Origin: Ricordea florida
Lineage: Eukaryota; Cnidaria; Anthozoa; Corallimorpharia; Ricordeidae
Length of the DNA stretch: 64,000 bases
NCBI GenBank assembly: GCA_949710005.1
Contig: OX453277.1
Location: forward strand, 14,378,008-14,442,007
Direction: 5' to 3'
The translations under genes and the position numbers were made by a program. The notes below the pieces were generated by a model. That model was not told the origin of the DNA. It worked only from the letters and a program-made list of their open reading frames with translations, and did no database searches. Positions 31,987 to 44,100 of the stretch are shown one piece after another (the first letter of the stretch is position 1; the number at the start of each line of letters is the position of its first letter).

Positions 31987-32213
31987 TTTTAATAATTTAT
32001 TTCAAAACTTTAAATCATAAATTCAAATATTTTTTTCACACTTTATAAACACCTGTTTAATTTTCTGACAAAATCTCTGATAAGTTTTTGCAAACCATAC
32101 ATAAAATTCTGGTAAAAATTGGGCTAGAAACTTACCGGAAATTTTAAGAAAAATCAAAAAAAATTTGAAAAAAATTTGAAAAAACCCACTCATATTTCCG
32201 GTAACATAGTAGT
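31973..32213 (-). repeat. Right terminal inverted repeat of Element 1 (241 bp)
   Basis: Reverse complement of 17211-17451 with no difference found by eye. It carries the inward-facing TTTAAAG motif at 32008-32014 and the start codon of the zinc-repeat gene at 31986. Confidence 0.95.
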
Positions 32214-32218
32214 CTAGT
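32214..32218. repeat. Target-site duplication of Element 1, right (CTAGT)
   Basis: Matches 17206-17210. The following ATAAAGACGGG continues the interrupted foldback element. Confidence 0.9.
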
Positions 32219-32374
32219 ATAAAGACGGGAACACGACGCATTATGCGTCCAGACGAACAACCTTTAGTAATGCGTCGTTCAATACGTATTACAAAGGTAG
32301 TTCGTCTAGACGCATTATACATCTTGTGCCCGTCTTTACACTAGAGACGCATAACGAGACGAACTACCAATCTT

Positions 32375-32406
<32 letters not shown>

Positions 32407-32428
32407 CCTGGTGTAAAAACGCCCAGTG
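32214..32428. mobile_element. Right part of the foldback MITE split by Element 1
   Basis: Contains GACGCATTATGCGTCCAGACG and ends GTGTAAAAACGCCCAGTG, the inverted partner of 17122-17210. The stretch 32429-32802 after it shows no gene or recognised repeat. Confidence 0.8.
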
Positions 32429-32810
32429 TTATTACTCTAAATGGAGTAGTGCATGACAAGGAACACGTTGGAAATTGGTGTTGAGTTCTTAAATATGAGT
32501 GAGGTCTATCTTCGGCAAACAGCTTTTAACGTTCCCATGCCATCCTGTAGATGCCAGTTACCCCTCCCTCCTTCTTTCACATTTTGCATGCTTAATTGTT
32601 TTCCATATTTGGGCATGCCATGTGCTTTCATTGACACATAATAGTTGTTGTTAGTGGGAAATTGCCAAGTTGGTAAGTCAGGCCTGGACAATGCACTATC
32701 CAAGTAAGTTTCTATTTCATAGTCCTTTAATGACCTTTGTAGTTTCACCGTGTTTAGCATTTCTATATTTGATTATTCTGTAGAAACCGTCGTCTTTGTC
32801 GTGTACAAGT

Positions 32811-33230
32811 CCCGGGGGGGAGGGACTCCCTTATAAGGGCTTAATGGGGACGTGCGGCCAGCCAGGGTATGTTTTTCGGGATTTTTGTCTTAAACAGGGT
32901 ATCGAATTTATCATTTTTTGTCTTAATCAGGGTATCGATTTATCAATTTTTTGTCTTAATCAGGGTATCGATTTATCAATTTTTGTCTTAAACAGGATAT
33001 CTTTTCTTGGACGATAAACAGCAAAATTTTTACAAGCTATAATGTTAATTAATATTGACTTCCGTTGACTTTGGCATTGATACCAGGCACATTAACACAG
33101 GGTATCAAAAATCGGAATTCTGTCTTAAACAGGGTAGGAAAATCAGCGATATTTGTCTTAAACAGGGTCAGGGTATGAGGGGGCGCGCCGCACCTCCCCA
33201 CCCAGGGATATATCGAGTACCCCTCCCGGA
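32811..33230. mobile_element. hAT-like non-autonomous element, CCCGGG-ended, copy B
   Basis: Begins CCCGGGGGGGAGGG and ends CCCTCCCGGA, with an exact 8-bp flanking duplication, GTACAAGT, at 32803-32810 and 33231-33238. The interior contains five or more copies of a phrase like GTCTTAATCAGGGTATCGA. Same family as 1340-1763. Confidence 0.8.
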
Positions 33231-33574
33231 GTACAAGTCAACAACGATAAGATGAGGAAGAATTGTACTTGTTTATGACGCGTTTTTGGTTGTGGATTAA
33301 ATAATATTGAAACGTCACATATAATCCAGTAGCAGTGGTTGTTGCGATTATACATCCTTTTTTATATCTCAGTGCTTTCGAGCAGGGTCCAAGCCTTTCC
33401 AATTTACTCCCAGGGTTAGGGGCTCATCGCCAATGTTTCAAACGGAAAACGTGTTTCCAATTCTTTGGCTACACGTGTATGTGATCTTCCTGGTCACTGG
33501 AAATATAACTCTCAAAAAAAAAAAATTCAAAATCAGACTACCGCAAAGAGGAAGTAGCAACCTTTCATCCATTA

Positions 33575-33849
33575 GGGACGGACCATTAGAAAAGTGATGG
33601 GGGGGGGAGGAATTTTCAGCTTGCACGAATTTTTTTTTTTTCGCTCACTACTTGTGCAGGAATTTTTTTTCAGGTGAACCCCTCTGCTACTACGTGTGAA
33701 AAAGTCACAATTGGACCTTCCTTCTGCACGAATTTTTTTTTACCTTCTTCCTTGCATGAATTTTTTTTCTTGGCATTTTCCCTTGCATGAATTTTTTTCG
33801 TTTTTTTCCCCACCCCTCCCCCCCCATCACTTTTCTAATGGTCCGTCCC
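33575..33849. mobile_element. Foldback element with GGGACGGACCATTAGAAAAG ends
   Basis: The first and last roughly 35 bp are inverted copies, from GGGACGGACCATTAG to its complement, including a G-run and a C-run. The interior repeats a TTGCACGAATTTTTTTT-type phrase. Non-coding. Between it and 35125 no other gene or repeat is recognised; that stretch should hold the promoter and 5' untranslated region of the neurexin-like gene. Confidence 0.8.
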
Positions 33850-35125
33850 AGGTCGGTCCCTTAGGCGACAGGCTTGAAAAGGATTAATATATCTTCCATT
33901 CCTTTATTCTCTTTATCCTCGTAATTGCTTTTGTACTGAGTTGGTAGGAAGTAAATACTCGATAATCACTCACAGGGTCAGTAAAAAGTTAGTTATGAGT
34001 ATTTTAAGGAGCCTTTGGACTATATTTTTTTTCTGACAAAATCTGACAAATGTTTTATGTTCGGCAGGTTGGCGATATTTTGGTTGATCCTTGGTCGACA
34101 AGTGGCCTTACTATGCGCTGCTCATGTAGGCTACCGCATTTCAAATCAGTCTTCAGTCTCTGCATTGATCACCAACTAAATACCACAATCTTACCTTCTT
34201 TTCATTTTACGTTGCAGCAGACATAAATATTTTTGCCTATGTTTGCGAATCACGCGAAATGGGAAATCACAGATATTTACTAAGAGTAAAAAGGATTCAT
34301 CAATAAATGACGATGATAAATTGCCCAGAGATTCTTCCACTTTTAAAGTAACAATTACCTTTCTGACATATTAGTTCGATGAAAACACAAAACGTTTTAC
34401 TCTTAGATTTAAAAGAAACAGTTTGTATTCGTTATGGTCCAATTTTGTTCTTTTATTTGTCAAGCTCAAAGTTGAAACCTTCACAGACTCTTCTGTCAAG
34501 CTAATCATAAAAATTTTAGCATTGAACTCAGATGGGGACATGCAATTTAGGTGGCAATAAGGGTCGGTTCGTTTCCACTTTAATTTCCTGCAGTGATTTG
34601 GTGGTTATAAAAGTCGACAAAACTTGAACTTTTGCGGACAGGAATTTCGATTTAGTCGAAGGTTATTGAGCTCCATGGAGGATAGAGAATGCACGTCGCT
34701 AAGAAACATATTGCATGAGATGTTCCAAATGAAATTCAAACACACGTCGATCCAACCAACGTACAATCAGTTTAGTAACAAGCTCGGTGAAGAAGTGACG
34801 TAACGTTAACTTGCATATTCTCACTCATTGAGCGTATTTTACGAGTTCAGTGAACTGCACGCCCGCCACAACTGTGTGCTAATAAGTGCAAGACGCGATA
34901 ATATCAGCCCATTACCCAATCATGGTACAGCTTTTTGGGAAGCTGTTTTGTATTGACGTACTTTCGTCTTGACTGTTCGGTTTGGTCAACTCTACCTTTC
35001 ATATGTTTGGTCAGTTGAGAAACGTAGAACGCGCGTTTCTGTTTAGGTCTGGCAAAAGGCACGCAATCTGAGCGCCTTCACAATTCAAATGAGATGGGTT
35101 CTTCCTTAAGCGGGTCGTAGATGAA

Positions 35126-38100
35126 ATGCTAGCAATTGGGGTGATATTCCAGCTCTGTTTAATTGCCGGTTCTCAGGCGGGCACCGGTTTTCAATTTCCC
35201 TCAGATGCTCGTGCTTACGCTGTTTTCAAAGGATGGAACGCCATAACAAACGGAACTTTGACGTTGAACTTCAAAACACAGAAAGAGAACGGATTTTTGG
35301 TCTACGAGGACGATAAAGGACAGTGTCAGTACATTTATCTTTCCTTGGCTGATGGACGGGTGAGACTTCATCTCAAAATGGGAAAATGCACTGAAACACA
35401 AACTTTGTTTGTTGGCCATAAACTTGCCGATGATAAATGGCATAAAGTGGCTATTCAGCGCGATTTCCACCGGACAACAGTGACAGTAGACGATAGAATT
35501 TCAAACACCACACACTCCAAGGACCATGAGGAATATTTTGGTGTGAAGAGTGATTTGTATGTAGGAGGAATACCTTGGCATACTTCTCTTAATGAACTGG
35601 CTTTCCCGGCTATCTACTGGTACTATAGGAATGATAAGTAAGTTGTAGCTGTGATCAGTAGTCGCTGTCGCTTATAAACAGCTGTCTTTTTGAAGCAATA
35701 GTTTGTCTTTCACGGTCATTTTATTATTGCGAGTAATTTGAAGTTGGAAGTGTATAGCGTGGATTAATAGGCAATTACTTGACAAATAAATTGAATAGCT
35801 CTGCCCACCAGCTGTACATGAAACACGAAAGGTATTTCTTACGCAGCTAAAAAACATTTCACGCTGCCATTGAAATCAGCATTAAACTATAAAACAATTT
35901 AACACAATTAAAAAAACTCAACTATTCTTATTTCATTGATCTTTAAAACTAGTGATCCGACAAACCCACGCAAAATTTGTAAAATGGCCTCTGTATTTTT
36001 TTAGCAATCAGCAGAATTTTCTATTTTAAACATAAGCCAGAAAATAAATAAATTCATTTTGCTGAATATTATCTATAAATTATTAATTTCAGAGGCTAAA
36101 ATCCAGCCTTTTTGATGAATAATAAATTGTTCTTCACTGAGTTTTTTGGTACATCAAATTGACTGCGAGACCTCTCAGTCTATAAATCAAAAACAATTAT
36201 ATTGCAGATTCATTGGTTGTATTAGTGGTATAATGCACACTAGAGGGATCAAACCGTTAAAAGAAGCGCAACTTCAGAACACATCCGGGACATCCGAAGA
36301 CTGCTTGGATCCGTGTTCACAGAGCGACAACTGTCAAAATGGTGGACTCTGCCAAGTCAGGATTACTCATGTGGGGTGCGACTGCCGAGGGACTGGGTAC
36401 GAAGGCGCTAATTGCACAAAAGGTAGACATATAGGGGCTGTTTTATTCTTCTTTGAAGATTCATTGCGTTTGTTTTTTTTTTTTTAATGTGGAATGTCTG
36501 CAGAAGGTCATTGATATGGTTTATAGATTATGGGCCATATGACTGATATTCTGTGATTGGTCTCCTGTTTTGGCAATAAACCGCCTTGAGTAAAAGCGCA
36601 CTGTGCGTAGACCCTCTGCGGGAGTATATTCCAAAATGTACATGTTGCCTTTCCCTGGGGTATGGCATAAAATGACTGACAGCTCCCTTAGATGATGCTA
36701 ACTAAGTTTTTTGCTGGGTATTACTAAGACGAAAGTGAGAAACTCCTTCACTGATGATCTGTGCGTAAAACGTCTTCAACTTTTATATAATACTTGCTTA
36801 TTCTACCAAACTCACTTCAGTCAACCAAGCAAAAACATTAGATTCAGTTTTTTTTCTCCATTTATTATCATAGGCAAAAAAAAACATCAAGATTTCATTT
36901 TCTCTAGAGGCTAAGATAGCCTTTTATACCGGCACATGTCATATTAATAAGGAATATGTGGTTGTCACTGGTAAAACGTTATAAACAGCCGTCTGTCCCA
37001 GTTAGTTACCCCGGGTATGCAAGACGCTTTTTTTTCTACATAAAACAATTCATGTTTTGGTTTACTTATTTCTTAGGCTAAATTAATGCGAAAATACAAA
37101 ACTTATCTGTCGGTCGGGCAGTTTACTTTTGAAACAAAAGGCGTTCTTTTGGCAGATGGTTGACCACAAACCACATGAGGCAAAATTTCCATCTCCACGG
37201 TGATGAAGTGAAAAGCGAATGACGACCATGTCATTACCATGTTGAAATGTGTCCTGTATTGAAGAAATAGACACATTCAAGTTTTAAAATATGATAAATA
37301 CCCTCCCGGCAGATAAGTCGACTCGCCATCTTGACATCCCGGAAGTTTCGTGACCCGGGAACAACTGCGGGCTAGAAGTATGTCATAGTGAACAGCGGTT
37401 ATTCTGTTCGTAAAAGCAAGAATTCCTTTACAACAATGCACAACAACAAAACACCAGGTATAACGGCCATGGGATAGACAAAGTTTTCGATTGTTTGAAG
37501 ACAACAGCATTAGACAAACTAACAGAATATAGCGAAACTATGGACAGGATACTCGCTGGCCAGGAAACACCTTTACAAAAAATGTGCCCGATTGTGGGGA
37601 ATTATTAAGAAACCTGTTAAGGAACCAAACCCTAAACTTCGACGAATCTAAAGGTCTAAAATTATAAAACTACAAAGAAAAAAAGTTGTATTGCAGTAGT
37701 TGCAAAGTGGGCATTCTGGGACAAAGTCGTTTTGAATAATTAGTTGTTGGTGAAAGTTAAAAATTGAAATTGTGAGTTGGTGATTATGCAAATTTGGGTT
37801 TGGTTGAAGCGCGCTTGAATGTGCAAAAATTATCCTTGTGGGGGTGGGGTGGGTATTAATAGTACAAGATTGCTCTCATGGGTGTGGTGTTTGGGTGTTC
37901 ATAAAAAATTGAAAGATCGGTATGAGTGTGTTGCAATTAAGTTTAAAGCTTTAGTCAACACCATATCAATGGTATTATGGAGAACCTGCCAGTGAAAGAG
38001 CTGAGAGCAATCGCCAAAAATGCTGGAGTGCAGAGGTATAGTCAATTCAGAAAGGTCGAACTCCTCGAAGTGTTAGCTGATGTTCAGCCAGAGAATTTAC

Positions 38101-41100
38101 CAGTGAGGGCACTAAGAATCATCTCCAAGAAACTTGGTACCCGAGGTTATGCTAAGATGCGTAAAACAGAACTTGTCAATGCTGTTAGATCCACATCAGG
38201 CTCTAGGAATACCGATCTATCAGTATCTGAGGTTAATATCCCAATTCCCAAACCTACAAGGCCCATAACAAAGTCTGTTCGCGCCTCGTTCAGGAAAGCC
38301 GTCGATTCGGCAAAGAAAGAGATTAAGAAGTTTACAGATTGGATTGTATCTTACATCCCAGACTCAACCAAGAGGACTGTGAGTAAGAGACTCAAAAAGC
38401 TCCAGAAGAAGGTAACTAGCATTTTCAAAAAGCAAGTCGACCATTTCATTCCCAAAGAACACGAAACGGCTCTGAAAGGCTTTTTGAAGACATTTATCAT
38501 AAAGGGGAAGAAGGTTTATGATCCCACATCATTCCTGAAGAAGGTGAGACCAGAGTTCTATACCCTCATTCGCAAACAGAGGAAACCACTCAAGGTGAAG
38601 TGCATCTTCTCATGTAGTTTCATAAGGAGGAACAAGAAGACCAATCGTGTCGACGAGGAGAGTGACGGACACTTTCATTCACTGGTGGAGACAATAACAG
38701 TCTCAACAAACACCTTTAGTATGTTCGATAACATCGCAGCCCGCCTGATTGAGATGGTCCATAAATATGAGAACGAGCGCTCTGAATGGGTATTTGACCA
38801 TGTGATAGACTTTCGTATCCACATAAACCCCTTTCGACCGTTTTCTGGAAGTTCATATATTCCACTACCACCCAAATTGGCTGCCAAGAAGGCAATCATA
38901 AATGTTAAGAACGAGGAAGATCAGGAGTGCTTCAAATGGGCAGTAACTTCTGCTGTATTCCCCAGGGAGGATCATCCTGAAAGACTGAATAAGGAGATGA
39001 GAGAGAACTCTGAGAAACTCGACTGGTCAGGAATAGAGTTCCCAGTGGCAGCACTTGGTACAACCCAGATCGATAAATTCGAAAGGCAGAACCCCTATGG
39101 GATCAACGTCATCGGTTATGAGAACGGTGAGCAGTCGAGCAGTCATGTCGAGCAGTCTTGCCAGTTTGGTGAATAATCTACCACGAGCGTCCCTGAGAAA
39201 TCTGGAGAGGTCTTACAAAGGAGAAAAGCTCGACTTATTGACTAGGAAGGGCGTATTCCCATACGATTGGTTTGATGGGTACCGTAAGCTAAAGGAGCCA
39301 CATCTCCCGCCCAAGGAGGAATTCTACTCGAGGCTTTATGATGTTGGTATATCGGAAGAGGACTATCAACATGCTGAAGCCGTGTGGGAAACCTTTGGGA
39401 TGAAGACCTTCAAGAACTATCACAACCTATACCTTAAAACGGACGTACTCCTACTAGCCGATGTATTCGAGAACTTTAGAGGTGTCTGTATGAGGAATTA
39501 TGGGCTGGACCCCGCATGGTACTTTACTGCACCTGAATTAGCATGGGATGCCACATTGAAAATAACCAAGGTGGAATTGGAACTATTGAGAGACCCAGAC
39601 ATGCTGATTATGATTGAGAATGGCATCCGAGGCGGGATCTCAATGATTTCTACAAGGCACGGGGAAGCCAACAATCCGTACATGAAGGAGCACGATCCAG
39701 CCTTGCCTACAAAATACATCACATATTTGGATGCAAATGGACTGTATGGCCACGCAATGACCAAAGCCTTACCAACTCACGGTTTTGAATGGATGGATGA
39801 CCAAGAGTTATTAAACTGGAGGGACCATCCATGCATATTGGAAGTGGACTTGGAATATCCACACCAGCTACACGACTTGAACAATGATTATCCCTTAGCC
39901 CCAGAGAGACTTGACGCAAACGGGGTCGACAAGCTAATCCCGAACCTCAGGAAGAAAACAAAGTACATACTTCACCACGAAGCACTGAAACAGTACCTGT
40001 CTCTAGGATTAAAACTAACCAAAGTACACAGAGGGATCACATTCGAAGAGTCAGCGTGGCTAAAGCCTTACATCGACTTGAACACCAGTCTTAGAGCCAA
40101 AGCGGAGAATGACTTTGAGAAGGATTTCTTCAAACTTATGAACAACTCCGTATTCGGTAAGGCCATGGAGAACATCAGGAAGAGAGTGGACATTCAGTTG
40201 GTCACGAATGAGCTACAGGCACGCAAATTAATCGCGAAGCCGAACTTCCACCACAGGAACATCTTTTGCGAGGACCTGACCGCGTTTCACATGAAGAAAA
40301 CGAGACTTGTCTTCGATAAACCCATTTACTTGGGCTTATCCGTTCTGGACCTGAGCAAGACGACCATGTACGATTTCCATTACAACTACATAAAGCCCAA
40401 GTATGGAGAGAAAGCTAAGTTGTTATTCACAGACACGGACTCTCTTGCATATGAGATACAAACCGAGGACTTTTACAAGGACATAAGCCCAGATGTGAGA
40501 GACAAGTTCGATACCAGCAACTATCCCAAAGATCATTCATTGGGGATTGACGTGGGAGTGAACAAGAAAGTTGGAGGCATGTTCAAGGATGAAGCGGGTG
40601 GTGAACAAATCACGGAATTTGTTGGTCTCCGAGCCAAACTCTATGCCTTCAAAACGGATAACCAAAGTGAAGTGAAGAAGTGTAAGGGTGTGAATAAGGC
40701 AGTTGTGAGTACCAGTATAAGTTTTGAGGATTACAAGACTTGCCTTTTCAGTGGCCAACCACAGAGAAGGAAGATGAACACCATCAGAAGCCATAAGCAC
40801 GATATCTACACGGAAACCGTCAATAAGATTGCATTATCACGCGAGGACGATAAACGGGTGATAAAGGAGGATGGGGTACATACATATGCACATGGTCACT
40901 TCAGAACGCTATCGGGCGGCAATTCAGTATCCTCGGGTACAAACTGAAGTTCTTCGCGAACGAATCCCCGTCTTGGTCCTCCATCCAGATAGTACAAAAC
41001 TGGTTGACCCGGGGAAACCACAATTCTGGATATATCATAAACTTCAAAGCTCCATATAGGATCCGTAGCCCTTCGTTTATCTCCACCTTCATCTTCACCA

Positions 41101-44100
41101 GGGGCATACAAGTACCTGACTTCAACGTCTGGAGGCAACCTTTTCTCGTTCAATCCCACAGGTTGCGACCTCGTGGGATTTTTGCAGTAAATTTTGAGTC
41201 GACATTTTCAGAGTGTCTTGTGATCGGTTTTTTGGGATTGACTTGTTGTTTTTTTCCTGCCCGGCAACATTTTCACCCAAACTCTGGATCGGCCACCACT
41301 AACCATCTCTTGAGCGTATTGATGGCTGAATAATTTCTCGCCAATAGTCCGATTGGCTCTCTCAACAAAAGCCTGAGCTCGATGATTCCCAGCTTCACTC
41401 CTCTGTATAGTTAGCCGGTGCTTATTCATCAAACTTGTCACATCACCCTTGAATTCTGTGCCTGGATCCACCATTAATGTCCGCGGCCATTTCAACTTGC
41501 GGGCATAAATCCTATCGAAGGCACTGGCGACTTCCCCACTGTCCTTCGAAGTCAATGCTTCAGCATCCTTGTACCTGAAAGCAATATCAATCACGACTAG
41601 CGCATAACGATATGTCTTTCTTCTCACTGTATCGTGAGGGAGAAACAACAAGTCCGCTTGATGAATCTGATTGGGCTTATCCACACCCCAATGTGGTCTG
41701 GGTATATACTTAGGGGCTGGGAGATATATTTGCCACAAGGCTTGCTTCTCCAACCACTCTTTGGCGACATTTTCACTGACTTTGGCTGCGCTGGCCAATT
41801 TGGGTATGGCTGAGTATCCTTTCCAGTATCCATCAGTGGAGTAATACAACTGGCTTAAAATATCCGAATCGCTCATTTATAAACGAGATTGTGAGTATTT
41901 AAAATGACTGCTATACCAGAAACGCTAAACCCTGAACGTATTCCTCGAGAGTCGAAGGGTTTGAAAGAGCATGCAATATTGAATCGGGTCTCATTGACTC
42001 CACCTTTAGCGAACCCAGGTCAGATCCTGTATGTCGACATCCCCAAACTGGCGGATAATGATGTGATAGTGCCCGGCAGCGTTTACCTCATATTTGACTT
42101 GAATGTTTCAGGCCACAAGGACAATACCTTGGTCAACAATGTGGGGAGGAACCTCGTTTCAAGGCTCAGAGTTGTCTTTGGCGGGGAGACCATTCAGGAT
42201 ACTCAAAGGTTCGACTTGTTCCAGACTTACCATGATTTGTACTTACCAAAGGAGGAGCGCGCGGATAGGATGGTAGAGGGCATCTCATCCGATAACATGC
42301 GGAAACTCAGAACTAATGCTGGGGATAAGGACACTTCAGATGCAAAGGCTGTCAGGATGGCGGCGATTCATAACACTCAATATGCGATACCCCTGGACCA
42401 TCCAATCCTCCGAGATCATGGAGTCTTCTATCCAAGAGCGCTGAAAAATACACTAAGATTTGAAATCACGCTTGCCCCCGTTTCTGATGTTGTAGTGTAC
42501 TCAAGTGCTGAAGACCCCCCAAATTATATCCTCACCAACATTCATATGGAGTATTCATCCATCATGAGTGATTATTTGGCGAGTAAGGCATTGGCCCAAT
42601 ACAGGATTGGTAGGGGTTCATGTATGAGAACATAATCCTGGAAAAGACCTTCACAGTCTCCAGGCCCAATGACAATGCCATTAATGAGCATATAAATGTC
42701 TCCAGGAGATCCATGACGGGTATATTATGCCTCTTCATAGACGATTATGCACCGGGGACAAGGGATTCAGAGCTGTTCGTGAACCCAGACATCACCTCAA
42801 TCAAAATAAACATAGATGGGAAGCCAAATTGTCTCTATCCCAATGGGATGGTACCCAGAGACTTGTGGAAGTCCATAATCAAGCGTTTTGGGGTGAGCGA
42901 CTCCGTTGAAGAGGCGGATTTCTATACGGACAAATTCGCGTTGTGGATTGACTTGAGGACCCATCCAGACAATCACATTCATGGCAGTGGACCGGCCCTG
43001 AATGAAACTCGCGATGGGGTTAAACTCCATATTAGGCGCCGAAAGTCTGGAAGTGGCACAATAAGCTGTTACATGTTCGTGGTCGCGGACGCAGTCATGG
43101 GGGTTATGAATGCTGATCTAAAAGAAATTGTGTATTGAGTAAGGGATGAATGAACTAAGAGACAAGATCCCGTTCAATTGCATCATTACTGGGCCCACAA
43201 ATTGTGGAAACACTCAATACCTGGTGGACCAGCTTCGAGGGCACTTTAGGGGCGCATTCGAGTATATTACCTTGATCTGCCCGACTTATGCCCATAACAA
43301 GACTTACCAAGACTTTGCAAAGGGGGACAAGAGATTTTGGGTACTCTCACCAGACGCGAGCGATCAGGACGAAATCAACGTGTTGTTAACGCTTTGCTCA
43401 TCGTTCTTCTCGGGTAAGAACACACTCATAATCTTGGACGATTGCGCTGTGTCCAAGGACTTGAAGAAGCGGTCAAACAAATTCATCGACCTGGCCTTTT
43501 CTGGGAGGCATACCGGGATATCCGTGTGGGTCCTCACTCAGCAGCTCACGTCGATCGCGAAACCGTTCCGAGAGAACGTTGCTTGTGTGGTATCGTTTTA
43601 TAACCCGTCCCAAATCGCGATGAAAATGTTATTTGAGGACTATGGTGGGACTTTGGAGGCTGACGCGCGCAAACGGCTCGAGAAGGCACTCAAAAAGGAA
43701 AAGTATGCCAGACTGTGCTTTTGCCTGCGACACCCGTTCCAAAGTTATTTAGAGATACCCGCGATTGTAGCATAACCATGTCAACTCCTGAAGATATATT
43801 GAACGGTGAAACATCAGTGGGTAATGCCCCACCAGAAAATGAGTTGGAGTCAAAGAGAGAGGCACTTTCAATATTGGCATGCTTAGGGTCTACGAAAGAA
43901 TACACTGGCACTGATATGGATTTCAAGGATACACTCAAACTATCGGAGAAGGATGTGGAGAAGTACTACAAGAGGTACCAAGTCGTGTCTGGCAAAAAAA
44001 TCGCTGATGGGTTGGTGGACTCGTCCTTTCAGTTGATAGCCCAGGTTGTTAGCAAGTTCGTACACATAGATGATCAAGACGCTCTTGTGAGTGACTGGAA

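Larger units (their letters stand above)
17211..32213. mobile_element. Element 1: complete Polinton/Maverick-type virus-like transposon, 15,003 bp
   Basis: Bounded by 241-bp terminal inverted repeats starting ACTACTATGTTACC and flanked by CTAGT duplications. It carries 14 intact frames: PolB (+), integrase (-), then a plus-strand run of MCP, A32-like ATPase, six uncharacterised proteins, a 517-residue anchored protein and a penton-like protein, and two minus-strand genes at the right end. PolB, INT, A32-like ATPase and hexon-like MCP together define a Polinton. It is strikingly AT-rich compared with Element 2. No stop, frameshift or nested insertion was found, so it may be complete and recently active. 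A virion form is inference from the capsid genes. Confidence 0.95.

Noticed and set aside
17211..32213. Element 1 as a nucleocytoplasmic large DNA virus integration
   Set aside because: 15-kb size, TIRs, rve integrase and single PolB/MCP/ATPase set fit a Polinton; no large-virus core genes such as RNA polymerase subunits or D5 primase are present.
32023..32322. 99-residue minus-strand frame across the right end of Element 1
   Set aside because: It spans the TIR boundary and host MITE and has no counterpart in the left TIR context; chance frame.
35126..35641. A single-exon secreted LamG protein ending at 35641
   Set aside because: The frame runs into a GTAAGT donor, and the next exons continue the domain in phase, so it is exon 1 of a longer gene.
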